A stretch of 47,976 bases of DNA from Thermodesulfovibrionales bacterium (GCA_035622735.1 DASPUT010000206.1:1-47976), one strand, 5' to 3'; counted from the first letter of the stretch, positions 1 through 7,972 are shown. Translations and numbers: made by a program. The notes: generated from the letters alone by a model not told the origin.

Positions 1-471
1 CAAGCAGGGACTGACGCATCCTTCCTGATAGGTCGATGCCGGAGCGAGCTCGTACAACGTGGCATGATCGGCATCCTGCCCGACACCGATTAAACTCAGC
101 GATGAATCATGACTGTACCGGAAATCCGCCAAGTAAGAAACGCCGTCAAATAGTATCGTCGGGCAATGAAGCGTCAGATCGGGAGAGAGCAAGGCAGGAC
201 GGCAATCGGCATAGGGTCCCGTATCCGTTATCGCGCCATAGTTTGTCAGTTGAATTTCCTGGGTATTTGGTATGACCTCGAAATCAGCCCAGTAAGACTG
301 GCCTTGAAAGCTCACAATGGGGAGATGGAATTGCAGATCGCTCGATAGCGTCGCGGCGCAATTTCCATTCGAAGGGTCTTGAACGACCGCGAGGGCATCG
401 CATGAGAGAAAGATGGATAGGCAAAAGAAGAGCAGGACAATAATGACGCGAATGAATCTTTTCGACCTCAT
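1..471 (-). CDS. Secreted beta-rich repeat protein, 3' end outside window
   Basis: An open frame of 157 codons starts at the ATG at 471 and runs off the window start without a stop. A strong ribosome binding site (AGGAGAAGG) lies 5-10 bases upstream. The N-terminus is a Sec signal peptide: basic RSKRF, a hydrophobic stretch IIVLLFFCLSIFL, and a likely cleavage after ALA. The mature part contains two related units of about 45 residues, one with SSDLQFHLPIVSFQGQSYWADF and one with SPDLTLHCPTILFDGVSYLADF written in the same order, suggesting a tandem beta-strand repeat. I do not recognise a named family. Cysteines recur (C in NGNCAAT, DCRP, LHCP, EGCVSPC), consistent with export and disulphides. 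Export and repetition are seen; function is unknown. Confidence 0.7.
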   Translation of the reverse strand, partial: MRSKRFIRVIIVLLFFCLSIFLSCDALAVVQDPSNGNCAATLSSDLQFHLPIVSFQGQSYWADFEVIPNTQEIQLTNYGAITDTGPYADCRPALLSPDLTLHCPTILFDGVSYLADFRYSHDSSLSLIGVGQDADHATLYELAPASTYQEGCVSPCL

Positions 472-489
472 GATCCTTCTCCTCTATAG

Positions 490-672
490 GAGATTGTATC
501 TTTTCGGAATGTGGAAATCAATGAGAGGAAGCGGCCTTACGTGGACCCCGATCTCTGCATCGGCTGCGGCATCTGCGAGACGAATTGTCCGATAAGAGAT
601 AAGGCTGCGGTCAGCGTCGCATCTATAGGCGAGACCCGTTCGACAACAAATCGGATTCTTCTGAAATCCTGA
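490..672 (+). pseudogene. Remnant of a 4Fe-4S ferredoxin domain protein (C-terminal piece)
   Basis: The frame from just after the TAG at 487 to the TGA at 670 encodes about 60 residues with a clear 4Fe-4S cluster motif, VDPDLCIGCGICETNCP (CxxCxxCxxxCP), followed by a short tail. There is no ATG, GTG or TTG with a ribosome binding site ahead of the motif, and a second cluster motif is missing. The piece therefore looks like the C-terminal end of a larger iron-sulphur protein whose front has been lost, rather than a free-standing ferredoxin. It sits head-to-head with the secreted protein at 1-471, close to the cytochrome fragment at 1043, so this end of the window seems to have collected broken redox genes. 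Confidence 0.55.
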
Positions 673-835
673 GACGAAACTTACCCGCGACCAGTGATCT
701 TTCAGGCCGCATTTTGAATAATCGTAGTTTTAGGATTTGTGTATCGATTCAACCCGAGAATGGAACCTAAGCGCCGTAACGAGCAGAGGTGAGGCAACAG
801 CCGGGACTTTGAAGCAATGCCCCTAATTTTCCGGT

Positions 836-1099
836 CTAACTCACTTTAGCTCCATCCCTTTTTTTTCTGCTTGATAATAGCTCTTCATAAACAGTCTCAG
901 CTTTAATGGATAATCGTCTATCAATGCTGAGTGACTCGTCTATAAACTTGGTAGCAAGCTTTATCGCCTCTCTTCTTTTATTGGCCTGCAACAAATTAGA
1001 GAGTCGATCATATATACCAGCTGTAGGGCGGTCTTTGGATGAATAACATATAGCCCTCTTCAAGGAGCTTGGTTCAATTTTAAGTACGCCGCTTCGCAC
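836..1099 (-). CDS. Small hypothetical protein, doubtful
   Basis: An 87-codon frame from a GTG at 1099. The product is charged and helix-forming, with a stretch around NKRREAIKLATKFIDESLSIDRRL. I recognise no family. It is more AT-rich than its neighbours, has no convincing ribosome binding site, and its 5' end overlaps the cytochrome fragment on the other strand. It may be a small transferred gene, the tail of a broken gene, or chance. Confidence 0.3.
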   Translation of the reverse strand: MRSGVLKIEPSSLKRAICYSSKDRPTAGIYDRLSNLLQANKRREAIKLATKFIDESLSIDRRLSIKAETVYEELLSSRKKRDGAKVS

Positions 1100-1354
1100 A
1101 TCTCTACTGAGAAGACATCCGGAGCGCCGCTGAAAGCCCCTCTATCCGAATTGTGTCTGAAATGCCATCAGAACAGGAAAAGTCCGAACGAACACAAGGT
1201 CGACATTGTTCCCCTCAAACCGATTACCGGATTGCCCTTAAGCAGAGAAGGTAAAATAACCTGCATCACCTGCCATGATCCCCATGGAAAGAGCGGTTAC
1301 CCGATGCTGCGGGCCGAGCCCTCAGAGCTTTGTCTAAAGTGTAATTTCAAGTAA
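1043..1354 (+). pseudogene. Remnant of a multihaem c-type cytochrome (CXXCH repeat protein), copy 1
   Basis: The frame has no in-frame ATG near its beginning and no signal peptide, but carries haem-binding motifs: CLKCH, then CITCH within KITCITCHDPHGKSGYPM, then CLKCN at the end where the haem-ligand histidine is replaced. This is the pattern of doubled-CXXCH cytochrome domains (cytochrome c3/c7-like, NapC/CytC families). A related copy lies at 6138-6338 with the shared block DIVPLKPIT.LPLS.EGKITCITCH. A complete cytochrome of this class would be exported and have many more haems, so I read this as the C-terminal remnant of a degraded gene. The alternative is a very short cytoplasmic frame, which would not receive haem. 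Confidence 0.6.
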
Positions 1355-1376
1355 TGCCTATCCGCAGCGATCTGCG

Positions 1377-2192
1377 TTACCCGCACTCTTCTATAAACCA
1401 ATCGATAAGCCGGCGGGCTATTGACCCTTTCATGGGTATCGCGGGAAGATCGTCGGCGTCAAACCACCGGGCATCCTTGATTTCGAGATCATCCGGGGTG
1501 ATCGCGCCGCCCCCATATTCAGCGGTAAATCCGACCATCAACGTATTCGGAAAGGGCCAGTGCTGGCTTCCGAAGTAGCGGATATTCTTGACGTCTATCC
1601 CCACTTCCTCCTTGACCTCCCTTTTCACGCACTCTTCAAAAGTCTCGCCGTATTCCACAAATCCCGCCAATACGCTGTAAAAGTCAGAATGAAACCTGTG
1701 GGATCGGGCAAGGAGTATCTGCCGGCCCTTTGTGACCGCCACTATCGTGGCAGGAGATACTGTCGGATAATGGACGAGGCCGCATTGCGTGCAGACCCTC
1801 GCCCGTTCCTCATCTTTCGGTTCAGTCTGACCCCCGCACCTCCCGCAAAATTGGTGAGTCCTGTCCCAATGGAGGATTTGAAAAGCCCTTGCAGCGACCG
1901 AAAAGATCTCCTCTCCGAGAAGTCCGAGGAGCGGTCTCAGTTCCTGAAAGCTGATCCCTTCGAGATTCATGATATCTTCATCGACTTCACCAGAGTAGCA
2001 GGGAAGACTGCCGAATGTTCCGAGGTAGCTCGTTCTTGAGAGATTCTGTTTTACGGGGATCAAGTCAGAATATGACGGTATGCGGAGATCAATCGCGGTA
2101 GCTTTTACCAATAGTCTGTCGCCGCAAAAGACGAACCACCAGTCTGTATCAGATCGCCCCGATTTCGGCAAGAACGCTGGTTCGAAGGGCAC
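1377..2192 (-). CDS. nudC: NAD(+)/NADH diphosphatase (NUDIX, zinc ribbon)
   Basis: 271 residues. NudC hydrolyses NADH/NAD to NMN(H) and AMP, and in some bacteria removes NAD caps from RNA. A central zinc ribbon is visible (CGRCGG about 16 residues before CTQCG), followed by the NUDIX domain with the box GFVEYGETFEECVKREVKEE written in order, matching GX5EX7REUXEE. The sequence after the box includes SQHWPFPNTLMVGF, which contains the SQPWPFPxS-like motif typical of NudC, here SQHWPFPNT. The length matches the family (about 260-280). Start is a GTG at 2192 with GAGG seven bases upstream. It is divergent from the two-component system that follows, and no operon partner is visible. Confidence 0.92.
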   Translation of the reverse strand: MPFEPAFLPKSGRSDTDWWFVFCGDRLLVKATAIDLRIPSYSDLIPVKQNLSRTSYLGTFGSLPCYSGEVDEDIMNLEGISFQELRPLLGLLGEEIFSVAARAFQILHWDRTHQFCGRCGGQTEPKDEERARVCTQCGLVHYPTVSPATIVAVTKGRQILLARSHRFHSDFYSVLAGFVEYGETFEECVKREVKEEVGIDVKNIRYFGSQHWPFPNTLMVGFTAEYGGGAITPDDLEIKDARWFDADDLPAIPMKGSIARRLIDWFIEECG

Positions 2193-2352
2193 GAGAAATT
2201 CCTCACGATGATGCTGCGTTTAGAGAATATTATAGCAGTTTAAGGGAAGCGATTTGGGACCACCTCTTTATTGTCATTGCGGAAAAATTCCGGGAACGAA
2301 ACCTCACTCCATGGCTATAATAAGAAATAATACAGGTCCAGGCGGGGAAGAA

Positions 2353-3051
2353 ATGATCGAGCCGATTCTATTGGTCGAAGATGACAGGAAGATCGCGAGG
2401 GTAGTAAAAATCTATCTCGAGGGCGCGGGATACCGGGTGGTCCACGTCGAAAAGGGCAGGGACGCCATAGATGCCGCGACGAAAGAGAGGCCCCTCCTCG
2501 TCCTCCTGGACCTCATGCTGCCAGACATCACGGGTGAGGAGACCTGCCAGGAATTGAAGGAACTCGGCGATTTCCCGATTATCATGATGACTTCCAAATC
2601 CGCCGAGGAAGAGAGGGTGGCCGGTTTCGCACTCGGTGCCGACGATTATGTGGTGAAGCCTTTCAGCCCGCGTGAACTGGTATACAGGGTCAAGGCAGTC
2701 TTGAAGCGCGCAGGGAAAGGGGAACTCGAATCAGGGCCGATCAGTTACAACGAAGGCAGACTCATAATCGACGGCCAGCGGTACGCGGTCGAAAAAAGGG
2801 CTAACCCCGTAGATCTGACGCCGACCGAATTCAAGGTGCTCCATGCGCTCGCATCTCATCCCGGCAAGGTCTTCACCAGAGAAGAATTGGTCGAGAAGGC
2901 GCTCGGTTATGAGTTTGAGGGATATGAAAGAAGCATAGACGCGCATATAAAGAATATCAGGCAAAAGCTGGAAGACGACCCGAAAAGGCCCTCATTCATA
3001 ATCACCATTTACGGTGTCGGATATCGGTTTTCAGGGAAGAGGGATGCTTAA
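2353..3051 (+). CDS. OmpR/PhoB-family response regulator
   Basis: 232 residues from the ATG at 2353, preceded by GGGGAAG; an upstream extension in frame has no ribosome binding site. The receiver domain (about residues 1-115) has the acidic pair EDD, the phosphoacceptor aspartate in LVLLDLMLPD, a TSK and the lysine in VVKPFSP. The C-terminal winged-helix DNA-binding domain shows LTPTEFKVLHAL and the closing YGVGYRF. A TATAAT-like -10 box lies at 2316-2321. It overlaps the histidine kinase gene by eight bases, so the two are translated together and form one two-component system. The signal and targets cannot be read from the sequence. Confidence 0.95.
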   Translation: MIEPILLVEDDRKIARVVKIYLEGAGYRVVHVEKGRDAIDAATKERPLLVLLDLMLPDITGEETCQELKELGDFPIIMMTSKSAEEERVAGFALGADDYVVKPFSPRELVYRVKAVLKRAGKGELESGPISYNEGRLIIDGQRYAVEKRANPVDLTPTEFKVLHALASHPGKVFTREELVEKALGYEFEGYERSIDAHIKNIRQKLEDDPKRPSFIITIYGVGYRFSGKRDA

Positions 3052-4393
3052 GAGCCTCTGGATAAAATTCCTGCTCTTGCTCTTTGCGGTCTGCCTCATC
3101 GCGATCTCTACCGCCTTTCTCCTTCGTGAGTTTATGATATCCGATTTCCGGGAATATCTCGAAGGGGAGAGAGAAGACCGGGCATACTTAATCACGGCAT
3201 CTCTCGAGAGCGGTTTCGATAAACATTCGGGATGGGACAGAGAGGCTGTGGTTGAGAATACGGTCTGGGCCCTCATGCTCGGCTTCGATATCGAGCTTTA
3301 CGATGAAAAGGGAACTTTGGTGATGGACACGGATCAGGCGGTGGAAGGCCTCTCTCCGCTCGTCAAAAAAAGAATAGCGGGCATTTTAGAGTCAAGAGCC
3401 GATTCCGTGACATCCGATTACGTCACCTACTCCCTCTTCCTGGGTGGCAGGGACATCGGACAGGTGAAGCTCAGGTTTCTTAATCCTCATAAGGAGAAGG
3501 TCTTCGTGAGGAGGTCGGACCGGTTTCTTCTCCTCTCCATCATTATCCTGGGCGGGTTTGCGATCCTGGTGAGTATTCTGTTTTCAAAAAGATTGACCGA
3601 TCCCATAAAAGGGCTCACGAAGGCGGCAGTCGATTTGGGAGAAGGAGATCTGAAGCGGAGGGTCGTGATCTCCGGCGGAGACGAAATAGGCAGGCTCTCC
3701 GGAGCGTTCAATCGAATGGCGCAGGCGCTGGAGACGCATGAGTCTCTCAGGAGAAAGCTGACAGCGAATGTCGCTCACGAGCTCAGGACCCCCATCGGCG
3801 CGATGAGGGGTGAACTCGAGGCGATGATGGACGGCTATATCCCGGCAGATAGAGAAAACCTGCAGTCTCTCTACGCGGAGATAGGAAGACTTCGCAAACT
3901 CCTTGACGGATTAGAGGAACTTTCGCTTGCAGAGGCGAGCAGCCTCACCCTCGAGCGGCAATCGTTCGAACTTGGACCCTTTCTCGCCGGCATCATCGGC
4001 AGGCTCTCAGCGACCTCTGAAGAGAGGCGCATCTCCCTCGAACTCTCCTGCGGGGAAGGACTTTACATCCAGGCAGATCCTAACCGGCTGAGCCAGATTG
4101 TCATCAACCTCGTCAGCAACGCGATAAAGGCATGCGGGCCGGGAGGCAGGGTAGTGGTCGCAGCCGACCGGCAGGGGAACAGTGTCCGGATTCGTGTCAC
4201 TGACAATGGCAGCGGCATAAAAGAAAAAGATCTCCCTTTCATCTTCGAGCGCTTTTACAAAACTTCCGGAGACGGGCTTGGGCTCGGTCTTGCCATCGTA
4301 AAGGAACTCGTGGAGGCCCACGGGGGGAAGGTCACCGTCTCAAGCGAGTACGGTAAAGGGTCAGAGTTTACTGTCCTTATTCCGTTTGGTTAA
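3044..4393 (+). CDS. Membrane sensor histidine kinase, HAMP domain
   Basis: 449 residues from the ATG at 3044, which overlaps the end of the response regulator gene. Two membrane segments (near residues 8-27 and 162-182) enclose a periplasmic sensor of about 135 residues. Next come a HAMP linker, a dimerisation domain with the phosphorylated histidine in NVAHELRTPIGAM, and an ATPase domain with N box (NRLSQIVINLVSNAIKA), G1 (DNGSGI), F box (FIFERFYK) and G2 (GLGLGLAIV). The order is that of BaeS/CpxA-type kinases. With the adjacent regulator it would sense an envelope or periplasmic condition; the sensor domain is not one I can name. Confidence 0.95.
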   Translation: MLKSLWIKFLLLLFAVCLIAISTAFLLREFMISDFREYLEGEREDRAYLITASLESGFDKHSGWDREAVVENTVWALMLGFDIELYDEKGTLVMDTDQAVEGLSPLVKKRIAGILESRADSVTSDYVTYSLFLGGRDIGQVKLRFLNPHKEKVFVRRSDRFLLLSIIILGGFAILVSILFSKRLTDPIKGLTKAAVDLGEGDLKRRVVISGGDEIGRLSGAFNRMAQALETHESLRRKLTANVAHELRTPIGAMRGELEAMMDGYIPADRENLQSLYAEIGRLRKLLDGLEELSLAEASSLTLERQSFELGPFLAGIIGRLSATSEERRISLELSCGEGLYIQADPNRLSQIVINLVSNAIKACGPGGRVVVAADRQGNSVRIRVTDNGSGIKEKDLPFIFERFYKTSGDGLGLGLAIVKELVEAHGGKVTVSSEYGKGSEFTVLIPFG

Positions 4394-5136
4394 ATCCACC
4401 GGGGTTGCAGCCGATTTTTTCGAATTTAAGAATTAATGCCTTAATATATAGAACGCGGAGCTTCACCCCGCACCCGAGGCGCTTTTCTCTGATGCGAGAG
4501 AAAAGTGCCCAAAAGAGCGCACCCCGGAGAAAATTTCACTTCCGTGCCGGCCGGCATCAGCTAAATTTTCGAACTCGGCTCCCGAGGGGAGTCACAGACA
4601 TGCGAAAATTTTTCACGCTTCTGCCCGACCTAAATTTTCAAAGGGGGCCCTAAAATTCAAAGCCGAAGTCTGAGATGCGTTCCCCTTCGAAAACTCAGGC
4701 GAGCACGGTTGCCCGCAGGGTTAAACATTTTCCCATGTCCGAGCACCGATGTTAGGGGCGAGTTGGAAAATGTACCGAGGACAACCGGCGCAGCCGTTAA
4801 GAGTTTTCGTCGGGGCGGATTTCTTTGGGTTACCTTTCTTATCCGCTAAGAAAGGTAACTGGAGTCCGGGGCGAAACCCCGGGAATCTCTTTCAGAAAAG
4901 TACGTTGGGAGCGGGGCGAAGCACCGGGAAGTTCTTTCAGAAGAGCGGGCGGATAAGGGACGGAGCCCCCTAGGTATTGCTTTCCCATCCTCTTAGAACG
5001 GTAAACCGAGGTCCGGGGCGAAGCCCCGCCGAAATTCACAATCTTTCATAAAGCCTTCATTGCCGGCTCATATTCTTTTGTTAGTCTTAATCAAGAAGAG
5101 CAAAAGAAGCCTGATATAAGGCAAAGGAGGAGAAAG
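4394..5136. repeat. Gene-free 743-base region with palindromes and short repeats
   Basis: I see no gene here; short frames are shaped by repeats. It contains: (a) AT-rich boxes of the type TAAATTTTC/GAAAATTT at about 4528, 4561, 4602, 4631 and 4651; (b) a perfect 13-bp inverted repeat with a 5-base loop at 4829-4859; (c) three copies of a small GC palindrome of the form CCGGGGCGAAGCCCC at about 4865-4883, 4911-4929 and 5011-5030; (d) a TCTTTCAGAAAAG/TCTTTCAGAAGAG repeat after the first two. The sequence resembles dispersed extragenic palindromic elements (the TTCTTTGGGTTAC..GTAAC type seen in many proteobacterial genomes), not a gene. Spurious frames on both strands follow the repeat unit. 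Confidence 0.6.
4829..4859. repeat. Perfect 13-bp inverted repeat
   Basis: The arms are GTTACCTTTCTTA and TAAGAAAGGTAAC around the loop TCCGC. No T run follows on either strand, so it is more likely part of a dispersed palindromic repeat than an intrinsic terminator for the kinase gene, whose end is more than 400 bases away. Confidence 0.75.
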
Positions 5137-5454
5137 ATGAAGACGATGTTACCGACAGCATTAATCGCGGTCCTCGCCATCGGGTTTCTGATGGCAGCCA
5201 GTCCGGGCAAGGCGGAGGCCTGGTACGGAGGGCCGGCCTTCAATTTTTCGGTGGTTGTGCCGCCTTTCGGCTTTTCGGTGGGGACTCCCGCTCCCTATTA
5301 TGCCCCTGCTCCTGCGTACGCGGCACCGGCCTATCCTGTTTACGGCGGTGCCTATTATTGGCCGTATTACGGGTATTATGGACCGTATTACCGGCATGGC
5401 TATTGGGGTCATAGAGGCTACTGGGGAGGCCACGGCCATGTAAGAAGGTACTAA
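5137..5454 (+). CDS. Secreted Tyr/Gly/Pro-rich small protein
   Basis: 105 residues with a strong ribosome binding site (AGGAGGAGAAAG) before the ATG. A Sec signal peptide is clear (KTMLPTALIAVLAIGFLMAASPGKAEA, shown here in order, with cleavage after AEA). The mature protein is low-complexity: a short beta-prone piece FNFSVVVPPFGFSVG, then a proline/alanine/tyrosine stretch, then GYYGPYYRHGYWGHRGYWGGHGH. Such surface or envelope proteins rich in YYGPYY and GYWG are common beside PepSY-type secreted proteins. The histidines could bind metal, but this is only a possibility. It precedes another secreted protein in the same direction by 71 bases. Confidence 0.8.
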   Translation: MKTMLPTALIAVLAIGFLMAASPGKAEAWYGGPAFNFSVVVPPFGFSVGTPAPYYAPAPAYAAPAYPVYGGAYYWPYYGYYGPYYRHGYWGHRGYWGGHGHVRRY

Positions 5455-5525
5455 GGGGTAAGAACGACTTTCGATCGGGCGGTCTGAAAGGCCGCCCTCC
5501 GCAGGCTGACCCGGCAAAAGGTATA

Positions 5526-6107
5526 ATGTACATGACCATAACGAAAATGTGCACACAACTAAAGAGAACCTTGCCGATAGTCGCTGCTCTAATCGCAGTG
5601 CTGCTATTCCTTCTCGATGCAGGTTCCCTTTACGCGTTTAAAGGTCACGGCGGACCTTCCGGTACTCTCTTGGCCTTCAATGGTAACAGCAGCCACCCGG
5701 GCAAAGGCGGACCTTCCGGACCTCCCCCCCAGGGGCATGGTCAGGGCCATGATCGCGCTGATCCCGGCCTGAAAAATCCTAAATCCGCCTCCCGCCCCGG
5801 GTACTATCGTGGCGACCAAGTCCCGGGGAATGATCAAGGCATGCGCGGCCCGCGGCTTTATCGCGGTCAGCCTTATTCTCCTTACGGCGGACCACCGAAA
5901 GGCAACTACGGCGAAAGACGGGCGATACAGTCTAAGGGAGATGCACAGAGAATGCTCAATGATTACTATATGAGAGGAAATATGAGGATCGGTCCGATCA
6001 AGGAGAACAGGTTCTATTACGAAGCCGATGTCCTGGACAGGAATAACAGATTCATGGACAGAGTCATCATCGACAAAAGATCGGGAAGGATCCGGTCCAT
6101 TTACTGA
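5526..6107 (+). CDS. Secreted protein with Gly/Pro-rich linker and PepSY-like C-terminus
   Basis: 193 residues. An N-terminal signal segment (TLPIVAALIAVLLFLLDAGSLYA) is followed by a long flexible part with the repeated unit KGHGGPSG / KGGPSGPP, then a folded C-terminal domain of about 55 residues beginning GDAQRMLNDYYMRGN and ending RVIIDKRSGRIRSIY. The end resembles PepSY/YpeB-like domains, where a strand pair reads out as F-Y-x-A-x-V-L-D and V-I-I-D-x-x-S-G. The upstream frame includes a second ATG four codons in; the first start has only a weak ribosome binding site. Likely periplasmic or outer surface; role unknown. Together with the preceding gene it may form a small secreted-protein operon. 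Confidence 0.75.
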   Translation: MYMTITKMCTQLKRTLPIVAALIAVLLFLLDAGSLYAFKGHGGPSGTLLAFNGNSSHPGKGGPSGPPPQGHGQGHDRADPGLKNPKSASRPGYYRGDQVPGNDQGMRGPRLYRGQPYSPYGGPPKGNYGERRAIQSKGDAQRMLNDYYMRGNMRIGPIKENRFYYEADVLDRNNRFMDRVIIDKRSGRIRSIY

Positions 6108-6137
6108 TAAAGGGGAGAGAAAGTCTTTATTCTTATC

Positions 6138-6338
6138 TTGGCGATCGACTTCCAAAATCAGAAATCAGGACGTTCCGTGCTCGACATTGTGCCCCTCAAG
6201 CCGATTACCGATTTGCCGTTAAGCAAAGAGGGCAAGATAACCTGTATCACCTGCCATGCTCCCCATGATAAAAGCGGTTTCCCGATGCTGCTGAGAGCCG
6301 CTCCCTCCGGTCTCCGCCTGAAGTGTCATTTCAAATAG
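6138..6338 (+). pseudogene. Remnant of a multihaem c-type cytochrome, copy 2
   Basis: Related to the fragment at 1043-1354. From about 6181 the two agree closely at base and protein level: LDIVPLKPITDLPLSKEGK then ITCITCHAPHDKSGFPM. Only one intact CXXCH remains (CITCH); the terminal motif has become RLKCH, with its first cysteine lost, while the other copy has kept that cysteine but lost the histidine. There is no signal peptide and no room for further haems. Both copies appear to be decayed ends of the same cytochrome family. Confidence 0.6.
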
Positions 6339-6478
6339 GGCATATTCGGCTCCATACAAAGTCGAGAAACGAAGTTTCTATATCCGCACTTTCCCTTATC
6401 TTCCATCGGCTATAATAGATGCAGGAATCTGCGGACGCCGAATTCAAGTTTAGACGGGCTGCATCGATCTGAGTGTAC

Positions 6479-7972
6479 ATGAAACAAACCGAATCGAGCC
6501 AGGAACTCCACCACGAGATTTTCGGTTCAATTCTTGACAGAACCGAGATGACGCCCTTTCTCCTGCTGCCGGCGAGAGATTACAGAACAGCCCTTTCCCA
6601 GGCGAGCAAGATGATGGGCAATCGCGGTTTCGACATCCTCGATGACGCCGAACTTCAAGAGAGTGAAAAGAAGCGGGCAAGCCGGTATATCGAGTCTGTC
6701 TACCGGTACTTTCTCGACTGGCTCTTTCCTTTTGTGAGAAGGCAGTTGGAGGGCCTTGCCGCCCTGCAATCGACTAATGCCCAGTTGTATCGCGACTGTC
6801 TGCGCGCCATCGATGACATCGAGTCGGTCCTCATCAGCACTGAGTTCCGGCGCATCGTCAGCGAAGACCCTCGACATCTCTTCCTCCTCGCCTCATCGCG
6901 GAGATATCCGTATGTTTTCCATGGCTATGGGAGCAGGGATTTAGACGTCCCGGCCGTGTGGCAGGAGACCGCCTGCTCTCTGCTCAAAATGGGCCATCTC
7001 ATCAAGTCGGTGGAAGAAGACAGCCAGGATATCAACGATTATGCCCAGCTCGGCTTTTTTCTCGAGGCCCAAGGGCAGAGCCTTGACGACCTGTACCGGT
7101 ACGGCTGGGACAACCCGAAACATATCCCCGACAACGAGTCTGCCCAGAGGGCCTTCGTCAAAGTTTCGACATTCTTCCTCAAATTGAAGGAATCGGTGAC
7201 GTTCGATGAAGACAAGGGCTGCCTCGTCTTCAACAGCGGTGACGGGGTATCAGTCGATATTGCCGAGGTCAAGGCCAGGCTCAAGAGCCCCGAGAGCATG
7301 TTCACCAAACTCGGTAAGGATGTCGAGGGGGAGGCCTTTGATATCCGGGACATCCTGGCAATCACCTTTATCCTGAAGAGCAGGGACGACACCCTAAAGC
7401 TCTTTCATGCGCTCCAGAAAAGAGGCGTGATTCTGCAGGAAAACACCGCCTCTCATTCGATCACCCAGACCCTCTTCGATAACCCCGAGAGCATGCGGGA
7501 AGCGGTGAGACTGCTCATGGTCAGCCTTGCGCAGAGCGCAGGCAGCAACGAAACGCCGGCGGAGGAAGAGCTGGTTGCCAACGCCAAAACGTTCTACGAG
7601 GCCCTCGGTGCAAACGCTGTTCGAAACCTCCACTCTTCTCTCGGACATCGGAAGTTCCAGTGCAAGATCGCCTTCTCTCTGCCGATCCACTACACAGCGG
7701 ATACAAACGAAATCATGATCCCCGGCACGGCAGTCCACATAATGCGGGACCGGGTGCTCAAGAAAACCCAGCAGCACACGTTGGGCGTAGAGCTGCGCAT
7801 CTCCGACGAGCAGAGCTGGCGCGCTTCCGAACTCAAGGGAGACTCCCACCACGATGCTTACAAATTCCGCCAGCTCGTCTCGGTGATGAGCAGGGTCTTT
7901 GCCGATAGGTTTCGCTTGCCCAAAGAAAGCCTTCCGCAGTTGAGAAGAGACCAAGGAACTCTCTTCTCTTGA
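6479..7972 (+). CDS. RelA/SpoT-like fold protein of unknown function
   Basis: About 498 residues; the ATG at 6479 and a GTG at 6473 are both possible and neither has a good ribosome binding site. The first 250 residues are helical with no motif I know. The second half has features of the RelA/SpoT nucleotidyltransferase fold: VKARLKSPESMFTKLGK (near residue 270, compare the R-x-K-x-P-x-S core of (p)ppGpp synthetases), DIRDILAITFIL (DI-x-D-ilai pattern), and near residue 437 GVELRISDEQSWRASE followed by DAYKFRQ, comparable to VEIQIRT...AE...YK. The canonical catalytic acidic and EXXLQ residues are not clearly preserved, so synthetase activity is uncertain. It may belong to the family of deltaproteobacterial hypotheticals labelled TIGR04552 or similar; that is from memory and unverified. 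Confidence 0.6.
   Translation: MKQTESSQELHHEIFGSILDRTEMTPFLLLPARDYRTALSQASKMMGNRGFDILDDAELQESEKKRASRYIESVYRYFLDWLFPFVRRQLEGLAALQSTNAQLYRDCLRAIDDIESVLISTEFRRIVSEDPRHLFLLASSRRYPYVFHGYGSRDLDVPAVWQETACSLLKMGHLIKSVEEDSQDINDYAQLGFFLEAQGQSLDDLYRYGWDNPKHIPDNESAQRAFVKVSTFFLKLKESVTFDEDKGCLVFNSGDGVSVDIAEVKARLKSPESMFTKLGKDVEGEAFDIRDILAITFILKSRDDTLKLFHALQKRGVILQENTASHSITQTLFDNPESMREAVRLLMVSLAQSAGSNETPAEEELVANAKTFYEALGANAVRNLHSSLGHRKFQCKIAFSLPIHYTADTNEIMIPGTAVHIMRDRVLKKTQQHTLGVELRISDEQSWRASELKGDSHHDAYKFRQLVSVMSRVFADRFRLPKESLPQLRRDQGTLFS

Noticed and set aside
1560-2039. 159-codon plus-strand frame inside nudC
   Set aside because: Antisense to the zinc ribbon and NUDIX box of nudC; no independent features.
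4749-5039. Frames with repeating protein patterns on both strands
   Set aside because: Product of GC palindromes in the repeat region rather than coding sequence.
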